Source: Chalara sp. BL73
Lineage: Eukaryota > Ascomycota > Leotiomycetes > Helotiales
Length of the DNA: 64,000 nucleotides
Direction: 5' to 3'
Assembly: GCA_918026815.1 (NCBI GenBank)
Contig: CAKJVC010000198.1
Span: 186,001-250,000 of the forward strand
A model generated the notes under the pieces. It saw only the letters and a list, made by a program, of their open reading frames with translations, did no database searches and was not told the origin of the DNA. The translations under genes were made by a program, and so were the position numbers. Positions 55,360-64,000 of the stretch are shown here, one piece after another (position 1 is the first letter of the stretch; every line of letters starts with the position of its first letter).

Positions 55360-56865
55360 ATGTCATTCTCCTCCTGCTATGCGATAGAGCTAACTCAAGT
55401 CAAGTCTCCACAGTCTGAGGGTCGAAAACAAAAACGAAAACGATCGCAAGACGACGAAACCCCCCTCTCTACGGCCACTCCCTCTCAAAAGCGCCCGCGG
55501 GCGTCCCCTCCACGACCTCCCGTCGAGCACACAATCGGCGAGAACACAGCGGTCGGTGTCAGCGGGAAGGAGATCAACCCACTTGAATACTGGAGGAAGG
55601 AACTGCGTTGGCCTAAGGAATACTTCGAATCGGAGAGCAACATGAATCCTCTGCTTGCGAGGAAAAAATCTTCTTCATCTTTTCGTGAGAAACAATCGGA
55701 AGCTGGCTTTGCCGCACCCAGCTCTGCCACGCCTAGCGATCAAAAGCCGAGGGAAGCCAAAAACACCCCATATACGCGTCCGAGCTACACAACCGTCCTT
55801 GCGACCAAAGGTAGCTTTATGGACAAGTCCGACTTGGGCATCACGGATGCTATCAAGAGCCTCTGCCGAATTTTACTGGAGAGAGAGCAGACGCTTCCTC
55901 AAGACTCTTTATTTCGCGATGACGTATTCGACAAAGCTTGCCGAAAGATCCAAGAGAGAAACGAGGCAAGAGTAGTTCAAGATATCACTCGATTGATCGT
56001 CCCTTCCGCGGAAACCCTAGCCACATATGGTGCCACGCATCTTGATCCATTAATTGAAAGTGTCAATGAAGGCTGGAATAGCGCTATACCTTTCTACGGA
56101 CCTCGTCCACAACCTGATTATTCGGTGGGGTTCGGACGATCTGCGTTCACGGACGACCAACTCGAGAAGCTTACGCCTTTCGTTGGCGAGGTTACAGATA
56201 CTTTTACGTCCTATTTCATGGCCACCTGGCAAATGTATTTCCCGTTCCTAACGTGCGAAGTGAAGTGCGGCACTGCGGCACTTGATGTTGCCGACCGGCA
56301 GAATGCTCATAGCATGACCCTTGCTGTAAGAGGTATTGTGGAACTGTTTAGGCTTGTAAAGCGCGAGAAAGAGCTCCATCGAGAAATCCTCGCCTTCTCA
56401 ATCTCTCACGATCATCGGACAGTGAGGATCTATGGCCACTACCCTGTAATCAAAGGAAACGAGACTACTTTTTACCGCCATCCGATCCATACATTCGACT
56501 TTACGGCATTAGATGGGAAGGAAAAGTGGACAGCATACAAGTTCACCAAAAATGTCTACGATATATGGATGCCAACTCACTTGAAAAGAATCTGTTCGGT
56601 TATCGATGCGTTGCCACCCGATATAGATTTCGGGGTGAAGGAGTCAGGACTTTCACAAGGGCTGGAAAGCTACCAACTCTCTGGCCATTCAAGTCAGGAT
56701 GCCGCATCTCTACCGGAGGAGGCTGACAGCCAGGCAAGCCGCGTTTCTTCTCGAGATGTCACCCCGCACATTTCTGTTTCTGAACGGGTTGGAGTGAGGG
56801 TATCGAAAAAGCCGAGGAAAAGAGGCCCTCCTGTTGAATTTGACAGCAAAGGAGTTGGACAGTGA
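55360..56865 (+). CDS. DUF7924-like protein with PD-(D/E)XK nuclease signature, 501 aa
   Basis: A single-exon frame has a basic, Ser/Pro-rich N-terminus (KRKRSQDDE, KRPRAS; likely nuclear signals). From about residue 210 it has a conserved globular domain: VPSAETLATYGATHLDPLIE, PDYSVGFGR (251-259), FPFLTCEVKCG (294-304), DRQNAHSMTLAVRGIVELF and HDHRTVRIYGHYPVI. The spacing D253...E300-V-K302, with a Gln at 314, matches the core of PD-(D/E)XK phosphodiesterases, and I recall the domain as DUF7924 of fungal proteins. Activity is inferred, not shown. The C-terminus is low-complexity and basic (KKPRKRGP). No introns, stops or frameshifts are evident. The gene stands alone between repeat-rich stretches. 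Confidence 0.75.
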   Translation: MSFSSCYAIELTQVKSPQSEGRKQKRKRSQDDETPLSTATPSQKRPRASPPRPPVEHTIGENTAVGVSGKEINPLEYWRKELRWPKEYFESESNMNPLLARKKSSSSFREKQSEAGFAAPSSATPSDQKPREAKNTPYTRPSYTTVLATKGSFMDKSDLGITDAIKSLCRILLEREQTLPQDSLFRDDVFDKACRKIQERNEARVVQDITRLIVPSAETLATYGATHLDPLIESVNEGWNSAIPFYGPRPQPDYSVGFGRSAFTDDQLEKLTPFVGEVTDTFTSYFMATWQMYFPFLTCEVKCGTAALDVADRQNAHSMTLAVRGIVELFRLVKREKELHREILAFSISHDHRTVRIYGHYPVIKGNETTFYRHPIHTFDFTALDGKEKWTAYKFTKNVYDIWMPTHLKRICSVIDALPPDIDFGVKESGLSQGLESYQLSGHSSQDAASLPEEADSQASRVSSRDVTPHISVSERVGVRVSKKPRKRGPPVEFDSKGVGQ

Positions 56866-57229
56866 GTAGAGCCCAGTCATCGGACTCCTTTGAGTCATTT
56901 TCGCGTCTTTATTTGTGCATTCTTCATATCCATAATGGATGACGAGATCAGAAGTGAGAAGTAGATATAACGGTATAACTACCATTGGGGCCACATTACC
57001 ATGGTTTGGTGCAGAGGCGCTTAGGAACTGTAATACAATTATACCAGGGATGTCAATGAACGCGCAATACATCAATTGTTTTCCCGTAAAACGTTGCCCC
57101 TCATGTTTGCTTCTAATTTTAACCTCTCCCTTTTCTATTGTGGTGTTTCCATCAGCATCTAATCCCACCCTCCTTGCTTCGCTTCACACAACGACCCAGA
57201 CTTAGTTGAGTTTTTTTTCCAGAGCTCCA
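56866..57229. other. Intergenic, nothing recognised
   Basis: This is the downstream flank of the DUF7924-like gene. Only short frames without motifs are visible; those that overlap the end of the gene on the opposite strand are shadows. Confidence 0.4.
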
Positions 57230-57524
57230 TGTCACGGCCCTGGCCCTATCTCGAGCTTGGCTCCTGATACTGCAGAGCTCAGTGGAGCTTGGCCCCTGAT
57301 ACCCAAGGCTCGGCACCCTAGAGCTTGACGACCGACACTACTTCGTACAGGGCTCGCTTACGCTGGCCCCTGGCCAGCCTCCTGTATATAAAGCACTGCT
57401 CTCCTTCCCTTCTTCTGTCTGTAGCTTGTCTTCTTAATTATAACAATTGACAGTTATTCACACCATTGAGTCCTTCCCCTTGGGATCTACGGATCGAGAT
57501 CCCTGTTCGACTTGAGTTGTTACA
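57230..57524 (+). mobile_element. Solo LTR, family A (295 bp)
   Basis: It starts TGTCACGGCCCTGGCCC, has a TATA-like CTGTATATAAAGC and ends GACTTGAGTTGTTACA. It joins directly to the interior of a 174-bp element, whose other half is missing. The flanking five bases do not match, so a deletion or recombination accompanied it. Confidence 0.75.
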
Positions 57525-57598
57525 GCTATATATACACGAGGAGCCCGGAGAGCTCGGCTAATGTAGGTCACGTGTGCTTCAGGGCACGGGGCGTGACA
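57525..57598 (-). mobile_element. 174-bp TG...CA element, copy 4 (truncated)
   Basis: Only the part from CTATATATACACGAGGAG to the end GGGGCGTGACA remains. The other part is replaced by the family A LTR. Confidence 0.75.
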
Positions 57599-57636
57599 GA
57601 CTCGATTCTAAAAAGTTTTGGAAAAGAGACGCGGCT

Positions 57637-58473
57637 TTGATAGAATGTGAAATACACAATGATAATCAGAAGGAGTTGGGGATGCCGTCAGGCTTTCTAT
57701 TGTTGTCTGTGGATACGTGTATGAAGTGTGTTCTAGCAACTTGTGTGTGAAAAGTCTCGGCCTTGCAATCTTCTGCGGAAGGGCAGGTGACCAGGTATAT
57801 CTTTGCCCGTGTAATCAGCGGTCGCAGGAATTGAACGGCCATTTAGATCATGTCATCACGCGCAATCGCAACACTATGAATCCGTTGTGCGGGTGAAGTA
57901 ATCTGGCATTGTGGGTCGTGATTTCTCCGCGCTTGTAAACGAGCGCTGTGCACGGGGTCGACAACCTACCAGGTAAACCAGCCATGATACAAAGCGCCGA
58001 CGCCAACAAGCTGTTCTGGTTTGATTTTCTTGATTTTCGGTGCTGCGATTGCGCGTAATAACATGATCAAAATAGGCCATTTAATTCCTGCGACCGATGG
58101 TGCCAGGCGTGGTTTTGCTACAGAAGAAATATACACGGGCGCAATATTTACAGGCTATGTTACAGAGCTTCGCTTTCTAAACAGCGCTGTGTCGAGCAAC
58201 GTTTACAGGCTTTGCTACGGGGCTTCAATTGATCAGCAGCGCTGGACTCAAGCTTGTAATATTCAAAGAAAAGTTAAAAATTCAATTGATATTTTGTTAT
58301 CGACTAGTTGTAGACCAGTTAACAGTACATTTGCTTTTCCAGGCATGTTTTTTAGGTCATCTACTGCTCTCGGCCTCACATCCCAGGTCAGGAGCTGCAA
58401 CAAATCCAATCTTCCCGCTTGCAGGCTGGCAAGGACATCGCGATTCGCAGGGCATGATTTGGGCACAGACGAG
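57637..58473 (+). repeat. Repeat E copy followed by repeat G copy 2
   Basis: 57637-57745 is repeat E. 57783-58473 is the second copy of repeat G (see 770-1483), ending at the same GCACAGACGAGCGCTTGATC block. It includes an open frame of up to 172 codons that is not conserved in copy 1 because of indels. Confidence 0.7.
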
Positions 58474-58587
58474 CGCTTGATCGTCGCTGGCATGGTTATC
58501 GCTGCCGCATCATCAACCGTTGATGGTTTGGGGATTTGAGGTTTTGAGGGGAAGGGCAGATGAGGCTCAAGTATATTTTTGCTGATG

Positions 58588-58640
58588 CAACATCTGTCCC
58601 TGCGTAGCGAGAAACCCACCGTGCCGAGAAAAATGAAGGG
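58588..58640 (+). mobile_element. Left TIR end (GAGAAACCCACC subtype)
   Basis: AACATCTGTCCCTGCGTAGC followed by GAGAAACCCACCGTGCCGAG is the inverted counterpart of 14791-14836. It has no visible partner end. Confidence 0.55.
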
Positions 58641-58782
58641 TACTTTGACTTCAAGCAATTCTAACATTATAATTTACTAAGCTTTCTAATAGTCATAAAC
58701 TATGACTGCTTCTAAATACTCCCTAAACTAGCTACCTAGAAATTTATAACTATTATCGTCGTCACGCCTAATTTATGGAGGG

Positions 58783-58915
58783 TGTCACGAACACGGTCCT
58801 ATATGCCCAGGGTTGTAGGTGCTTCAATACGAAAATACTAAACTAACGTCTATCCCTACGTGCCGAGACGCACCCTGTAACGAGACAAAACGTAGGTACT
58901 TCGAGTTCAAGCGAC
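58783..58915 (+). mobile_element. Repeat D abutting a left TIR end
   Basis: 58783-58843 is repeat D (also at about 40920-40990). It is followed without a gap by TAACGTCTATCCCTACGTGC, the left end of the TIR family, which continues inward like the end at 7455. The stretch from here to 59234 has no gene. Confidence 0.6.
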
Positions 58916-59234
58916 TTTAATCTGTGAACGCATTAAAATGTTTATTTATTTTTGTTTCCTTTGTACTATATACCTCTCCCGAACACTCCCGGCCTATTAA
59001 TTCGGAAAGTTACGATCGCGTCGTCGCCGCCCACCTGAATTATGGAGAGCCTCTTATTATAGTATGGTAGGACCCCTCGACCTGCCACACCACTATTAAG
59101 CTCTTTTCGCTTTTTAAACTTATGGAACGATTTAGATATGGATTTCCGAGTTTTATTACGATGCTAAAAAGTCAATGCCAGTGTTGTGGCGGCCAGAGCA
59201 CGCTATGTCATACGACGTCGCCACAGAGGATGAT

Positions 59235-59408
59235 TGTCACGTCGCGTGCTCCCAAGCACACGTGACCCATATTAGGCGAGCTCCCCGAGCGCCTCGTGTA
59301 TATATAGCATGCTCTCCTCGAGCTCCTTCTTCCTTCCTCAGCTATAGATTCTCGTATAGTACCACCGCTGCCCTCTGTATCTGTAGATCCACAGCTCGTG
59401 CCGTGACA
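59235..59408 (+). mobile_element. 174-bp TG...CA element, copy 5, with ATGAT duplication
   Basis: Full-length copy flanked by ATGAT at 59230-59234 and 59409-59413. This gives direct evidence that the 174-bp unit inserts as an LTR-like element with a 5-bp target duplication. Confidence 0.9.
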
Positions 59409-60290
59409 ATGATACCTCCACCATCAAGCGATCAAGGATCCTGGTCAGCGGCGGTGTGGTTATAGTAATCTCGGTACAATTATATGTAATAAAATCTGTG
59501 GCTAGTAAACGTGTGGCTGCGCGTACCTTACAGTCGCTTGCAAAATTGGCTTCCCCACGAACACACCATACTGCAGTCAAACTTCGTTGAGACAGGGATC
59601 TCCAGACGCCGTGCCATAATTTCGTAGGGCTCAAAGTCAAGGTAAAATAGCTTTCGTTACACTCACCAATAACCTGGAACTATTACTAAGCAACACGATT
59701 GCATGAGCGATCATACGTTAGGCAGCGAAATCCCCCTTTTTTTTTTAGCTAGCCGACGACAGCGCGAGTTGACCTTTTGAATTTGAGCATCCTTCGCGGA
59801 GCGTACGGATCAGTCATATGGTCTCCCTTTCACTTTTCCTGGATCTTATTTAACCTTGAGGGTCTAACTTCGAACGCTAATCCGAGTTGTCAGAATTAGC
59901 TGATAATACCTGTTGTAAGGTGGTGATTATGCGCTGCCAGTATCATACATACAGCCAATCAGCGTTCGGCACGCTAGAGAGCTGATTACACTATAGATTT
60001 CAGCTTCAGTATCTGATCCACTTCCAATTTACAGTGAATCCACCTCAAATACTTCGAAGTACAGTACTGTTTCTAATACGAGTGGTCACCGGGGCAGCTT
60101 GATCGGAAGTCTTGCGGTCCGGAAGGAGTAACGATCATACGCGCACAACACACTACATGAACGATACAACATACGGGTCGATTCAATTGACGAGAAGATT
60201 TAGGAGATTGAGTCTTGTCACGCTTCAAGATCTCTACTTTTTCAGTCAGATACTCCACTACTTGTACCGGCAATATCTAATTCAGAAAAG
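59409..60290. other. Upstream flank of the second HET gene
   Basis: No gene is recognised. A 100-codon minus-strand frame overlaps the end of the 174-bp element and is spurious. The HET promoter should lie in the last few hundred bases. Confidence 0.45.
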
Positions 60291-62156
60291 ATGACGAAAT
60301 TCCAATATAAACCCCTCGAGCCTACAGATCAAGAGATACGGCTCGTGGAACTTACTCCCTTTAAGTCATCGTCTCCCATAGAGCTCAAAATGATTCACAC
60401 TAGGCTGCGGGAAGCACCACGCTATTATGCCCTATCGTATACTTGGGGCGCTCCATTCGCTGGCCTTCCGTCTGAGTGGGACGATCCAAAAGCGACCCAT
60501 ATGATATACATTGATGGGCATGAGTTCGAGGTTCGCTGGAATCTTGAGACTGCTTTGAAACAGATGTGCAAATATGAAGTGACAGTGATGTGGATCGACG
60601 CTATTTGTATCAATCAATCAGACATACTGGAGAGAAATCTGCAAGTGCAGATGATGGGGGAAATATATAGGAATGCATGGACCACATTTGTCTGGTTGGG
60701 GCCAGAATCGGACAACTGCTCTAGCGCCCAAAATGCAATTTCTGAGGCGATACGATCTTGGGATGATCGACCGGAGCACCTCCAGAGCCGAATTATCACT
60801 GCTGAGAATGCACCGGAATACAGAGTCTTCTGTCATAACGATCTTGAATTGGACACTGATTTGGAATATCTTAGAGCTTTCGGTTGTCTCTTAGATCGAA
60901 CATGGTTCCGGCGAGTCTGGGTAGTACAAGAAGTAGTCCTGAGCCAAGATGTCCTGCTTATTTGGGGCGATTACGATCGCGGAAGTGGAGTTGCACGCTG
61001 GGAGTGGCTAGAAGAGACCGTCAAACTTTACGCGCAACACGCTTATTCATGCATGATGTTCCATGACCTTCAGGTAAACAGAGATGCTCTTCTTAAGGCA
61101 TTAATTACTACCGCAAGTCTCGCAACTCATTTCAATCGAATCAACGATTTGAAAGGTTTGGTCAAAAATGGTACTTCCATTAGCCTGCCTTTAGTGCTCG
61201 AGGCGATTCGAACATTTCAGGCGTCAGATGCTAAAGACAAAGTGTACGCGGGTCTCGGAATATCTTCGAATCATGATATCGTACGAGTCAACTATAACCT
61301 CACAGAGTCGAATATTTTCTTGGATGCTACAAGAGCTTATTTGGAAGCGACAAATGATCTTGGGATATTAGCGTTTTGTGTACCTTCCACCCTAGCCAAT
61401 CTGCCTTCATGGTCCGTTGACTGGGTGAGCTGTTCTGGCAGCCCTTCACTCGGTTCATCACGAATTGTTAATGGTAAGAAACATTATTGTGCCGGTGGCG
61501 ATGTCCCTACATCTTTCAGAGTTGAGCGCGGAACAAGCTTATTCCTTCGTGGAGTTCCCTTGGGTGTGCTCTCCTTTCTGTCGATGACGGAGGCTCGCGA
61601 TGCCTTCCTCGGCGCATCGGGTCGCGAATATGTTGAGACGGCGACGCTATTGAATTTTTCAGTGGATTTTAAGGCCATACAGAAAGCCTGGCTTGGAAAT
61701 TGGATTATCTATCAAGAACAAACAGGAGATGCTCAGAATCAGTTGGAGAAGTACCAGTGGACGCAAGAAGACCTCTGGGAGGCCTTTGCACGCACACTGT
61801 GTGCTGATCTCATGGGAAATGAAATAACGCAAAATCGACTGGGTGAGAACTACTCTTGGAGCGAAGAGAACCTCAGACTGCAATTCCAAGGTGTTATACA
61901 GGATGTATTGTCTAATCGAGTCTTTGCTGCTACTTCATTGCTGCATTTCTGCCTCGTCCGGGAAGATGCACTGCCTGGAGATGTAGTCTTCGTTGCTATA
62001 GGTGCTGAAACACCTTACCTACTTCGTCCTAAAGCTAGTGGGAAGTATCAGTTTGTCGGAAACTGCTATGTGCATGGCTTCATGGATGGACAGGCGCTAA
62101 AATGGATGCGAATGGACGATGGTAGCTTGACAAAACTTGAATTCGAGATCATTTAA
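60291..62156 (+). CDS. HET-domain protein, 621 aa
   Basis: A single uninterrupted frame. The N-terminus FQYKPLEPTDQEIRLVEL is the usual lead into a HET domain. Motif 1 is YALSYTWG (46-53), motif 2 is WIDAICINQ (101-109) and motif 3 is AWTTFVWLGP (129-138). Downstream, WFRRVWVVQEVVL and DKVYAGLGI are typical conserved blocks of HET proteins. The last 200 residues include DLPSWSVDW-type and PYLLRP blocks seen in this group. The domain mediates cell death in vegetative incompatibility and acts inside the cell, often downstream of an NLR. No lesion is seen. It is flanked on both sides by 174-bp elements (59235 and 62206), as though held in a repeat-bounded cassette. Confidence 0.9.
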   Translation: MTKFQYKPLEPTDQEIRLVELTPFKSSSPIELKMIHTRLREAPRYYALSYTWGAPFAGLPSEWDDPKATHMIYIDGHEFEVRWNLETALKQMCKYEVTVMWIDAICINQSDILERNLQVQMMGEIYRNAWTTFVWLGPESDNCSSAQNAISEAIRSWDDRPEHLQSRIITAENAPEYRVFCHNDLELDTDLEYLRAFGCLLDRTWFRRVWVVQEVVLSQDVLLIWGDYDRGSGVARWEWLEETVKLYAQHAYSCMMFHDLQVNRDALLKALITTASLATHFNRINDLKGLVKNGTSISLPLVLEAIRTFQASDAKDKVYAGLGISSNHDIVRVNYNLTESNIFLDATRAYLEATNDLGILAFCVPSTLANLPSWSVDWVSCSGSPSLGSSRIVNGKKHYCAGGDVPTSFRVERGTSLFLRGVPLGVLSFLSMTEARDAFLGASGREYVETATLLNFSVDFKAIQKAWLGNWIIYQEQTGDAQNQLEKYQWTQEDLWEAFARTLCADLMGNEITQNRLGENYSWSEENLRLQFQGVIQDVLSNRVFAATSLLHFCLVREDALPGDVVFVAIGAETPYLLRPKASGKYQFVGNCYVHGFMDGQALKWMRMDDGSLTKLEFEII

Positions 62157-62205
62157 TTAGAGTCCTTGGTTTCCGATTCGAGCGGAGTTGGAAGTAGATT
62201 CAGTG

Positions 62206-62379
62206 TGTCACGTCGCGTGCTCACAAGCACACGTGATCCATATTAGGCGAGCTCCCCGAGCTCCTCGTGTATATATAGCTTGCTCTCCTCGAGCTCCCTC
62301 TTCCTTCCTTAGCTATAGATTCTCGTATTGCACCACCGTTGCCCTCTGTATCTGTAGATCCACAGCGCGTGCCGTGGCA
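62206..62379 (+). mobile_element. 174-bp TG...CA element, copy 6
   Basis: Full length, starting TGTCACGTCGCGTGCTCACA and ending CGTGCCGTGGCA. It begins 50 bp after the HET stop codon, so it may supply or disturb the 3' end of that transcript. No target duplication is found. Confidence 0.85.
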
Positions 62380-62996
62380 CGTAATTTAAAAACTATTTTT
62401 ATCCGAGCCTGTGAGGCCTTTAAAACTACTGAAAAATTATTGCCAGCCTTGTGGTTGTTGTAATAGGCAAATTTCTGCAATACCGCCACGTGAATTGGTA
62501 CCTTTCGACAAAGCGACCAACTAGTTTTGGTTAGTACAAAACAAGCCCAGTCAAGTCTGACTTATGTAATCTTGTGGCTGCTACGAACTGTGGCTGACGC
62601 AAAGCTGCAGATCGGGTGTCAAGTTAGATCACACACACCTGGCTAGAGAAGTGCAGAGAACGGACTGGAATATTCCAGACAACCGTTGAACATTAATGTA
62701 GAGTATATAGACATCAAGCTCCCCAAGCCTCTATTTATCAAAGTTATAAAATATATATACATGAGATCACAAGTACGTGACAAAAGACCTACTTGAGCCT
62801 AGACTTGAATTTTTGGAATAGCTTATTGCGTTTTGACAACGTGTGAAACGGCCAAGCCTATTGGTCAGATTTGGCCTAGTCATTCTTGGCATCAGGACCC
62901 CTATTTTCTTCACTCTAGATAGTTGATTCTATTAGCTCTACAATCAATATCATATGCCCTATTCTACAACCTATTCTGTGATACAATTATCTTCTA
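62380..62996. other. Intergenic, nothing recognised
   Basis: This is the downstream region between the HET gene and the TPR gene. No motif or repeat stands out. Confidence 0.45.
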
Positions 62997-64000
62997 TCAC
63001 GCCGTTTTACACAACGCTCCCCTCTGAAGATCGTTAATAGGCTCTTTGACTCCTGTGAGAACCTTGTTGTCCATCCTTTTATTCAAAGTGCGAAGTCTGT
63101 TCTCCACACTTCGAGAACTTGGATGGTCAAGTCCAACGACTTTCTCAAAACCAGCTAAAGCCTTCGAATACATTATCCTAGCCTTAGGTATATCAGCTTG
63201 ACTTTCGAGGAGAGAACCAAGTGCCCACATAGTATTCAACGCTGGGATGTAAGTCTGAATATTTTCATCACCCAGAGCCTTCTCATACCCAGCCAGCGCT
63301 CGCTCGTACATCGACTCGGCCTCCGCGGGCTTGCCCTGACTTGTGTAAAGGAGCCCCAGGTTGTTGACCGTGCCGAGCGTCGACGTGTGCTCTGCGCCGA
63401 GTGCTTTCTCTCTCCCAGCCAGCGCCCGCTCGTACATCGACTCGGCCTCCACGAGCTTGCCCTGACTTGCGTAAAGAAGCCCCAGGTTGTTGACCGTGTC
63501 GAGCGTCGATGTGTGCTCTGCGCCGAGCGCTTTCTCGTTCCCAGCCAGCGCTCGCTTGTACATCGACTCGGCCTCCGCGGGCTTGCCCTGACTTGCGTAG
63601 AAGTGCCCCAGGTTGTTGACCGTGCCGAGCGTCGATGTGTGCTCTGCGCCGAGTGCTTTCTCCTTCCCAGCCAGCGCCCGCTCGTACATCGACTTGGCCT
63701 TTGCGAGCTTGCCCTGATCTGTGTAAAGGAGCCCCAGGTTGTTGACCGTGCCGAGCGTCGACGTGTGCTCTGCGCCGAGTGCTTTCTCTCTCCCAGCCAG
63801 CGCCCGCTCGTACATCGACTCGGCCTTTGCGAGCTTGCCTTGACTTGCGTAAAGGAGCCCCAGGTTGTTGACCGTGTCGAGCGTCGATGTGTGCTCTGCG
63901 CCGAGTGCTTTCTCCTTCCCAGCCAGCGCTCGCTTGTACATCGACTCGGCCTTTGCGAGCTTGCCCTGATCTGTGTAAAGGTTCCCCAGGTTGTTGACCG
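62997..64000 (-). CDS. TPR-array protein, C-terminal part (runs off the window)
   Basis: The frame is open from the window edge to the stop at 62997. It encodes at least five complete 42-residue TPR units of the kinesin-light-chain/TPR_12 type, each with MYERALAGxEKALGAEHTST and xVNNLGLLYxSQGKLAKAES. Two diverged units follow (starting MYERALAGYEKALGDENIQT and MYSKALAGFEKVVGLDHPSS), then a basic tail ending GALCKTA. At the edge a further unit begins (NLGNLYTDQGKLAKAES). The 126-bp units are nearly identical in DNA, which indicates recent duplication or gene conversion. In fungi such arrays are often the C-terminal sensor of NACHT or NB-ARC (NLR) proteins; the N-terminal part lies outside the window, so the class is inferred. 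Confidence 0.85.
   Translation of the reverse strand, partial: VNNLGNLYTDQGKLAKAESMYKRALAGKEKALGAEHTSTLDTVNNLGLLYASQGKLAKAESMYERALAGREKALGAEHTSTLGTVNNLGLLYTDQGKLAKAKSMYERALAGKEKALGAEHTSTLGTVNNLGHFYASQGKPAEAESMYKRALAGNEKALGAEHTSTLDTVNNLGLLYASQGKLVEAESMYERALAGREKALGAEHTSTLGTVNNLGLLYTSQGKPAEAESMYERALAGYEKALGDENIQTYIPALNTMWALGSLLESQADIPKARIMYSKALAGFEKVVGLDHPSSRSVENRLRTLNKRMDNKVLTGVKEPINDLQRGALCKTA
63270..63990 (-). repeat. 126-bp tandem repeats encoding TPR units
   Basis: Five to six units of 126 bp, in frame with the TPR gene, differ at only a few positions each. Variable positions fall mostly at the same codons (for example K/R/N after ALAG, and D/G before TVNNLG). Confidence 0.9.

Noticed and set aside
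1..64000. tRNA or rRNA genes
   Set aside because: I looked for cloverleaf-like GGTTCGA...-type B boxes and rRNA-like blocks and found none that I could support by eye.

Overview
The window looks like a repeat-rich accessory region from a filamentous ascomycete, most likely a leotiomycete-type fungus (inference). The evidence is short spliceosomal introns of about 46-120 bp with GTRNGT donors and CTAAC/CTGAC-like branch sites, HET-domain proteins, Clr5-ankyrin and TPR proteins, fungal bZIP and MADS proteins, an ENA-type sodium ATPase, a class II-like peroxidase relic, and AT-rich blocks that look mutated by RIP. There are no operons. Most genes have several exons, and I rebuilt their structures by hand from splice signals and phase continuity.

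Layout. 1-3.3 kb: decayed repeats, including a TIR element at 1639-2334. 3.4-5.1 kb: an intact APH-fold kinase and a small two-exon gene. 6.2-7.4 kb: a Myb/SANT-like gene broken by one TAG, lying just inside a DNA-transposon terminal repeat. 9.1-12.8 kb: a seven-exon Clr5-ankyrin gene. 13-17 kb: poorly resolved hypothetical loci and repeats. 17.6-20.4 kb: a second APH-like gene with an in-frame TGA, an alpha/beta-hydrolase relic with three TAGs, and an unknown two-exon gene. 20.5-26.5 kb: a strongly AT-rich block studded with later GC-normal insertions, including one LTR nested in another. 27.8-28.2 kb: a small MADS-box-like gene. 29.2-32.6 kb: a five-exon ENA-type P-type ATPase. 34.1-34.8 kb: a bZIP gene frameshifted in an A8 tract. 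36-38 kb: a palindromic MITE and a MADS-gene fragment. 38.8-40.5 kb: a HET-domain gene. 41-43.3 kb: LTRs and a small secreted six-cysteine protein gene whose intron holds a G22/C22 tract. 44.8-47.2 kb: a peroxidase pseudogene. 47.9-49.9 kb: a multi-exon gene of unknown function. 50.6-52.1 kb: a third APH-like gene, frameshifted in a T8 tract. 52.3-53.2 kb: an unknown gene. 55.4-56.9 kb: a DUF7924-like protein with a PD-(D/E)XK signature. 60.3-62.2 kb: a second HET-domain gene. 63-64 kb: the C-terminal array of a TPR protein that runs off the window.

Theme. HET, Clr5-ankyrin and TPR-array proteins are families tied to fungal non-self recognition. They sit here among recombined repeats and several genes broken by single lesions. 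This is the picture of a fast-evolving accessory region, not of one pathway. The candidates most worth following are the six-cysteine secreted peptide, the Myb-like protein tied to a transposon end, the PD-(D/E)XK protein and the unknown gene at 47.9-49.9 kb. All family names come from motif recognition only; no database search was run.
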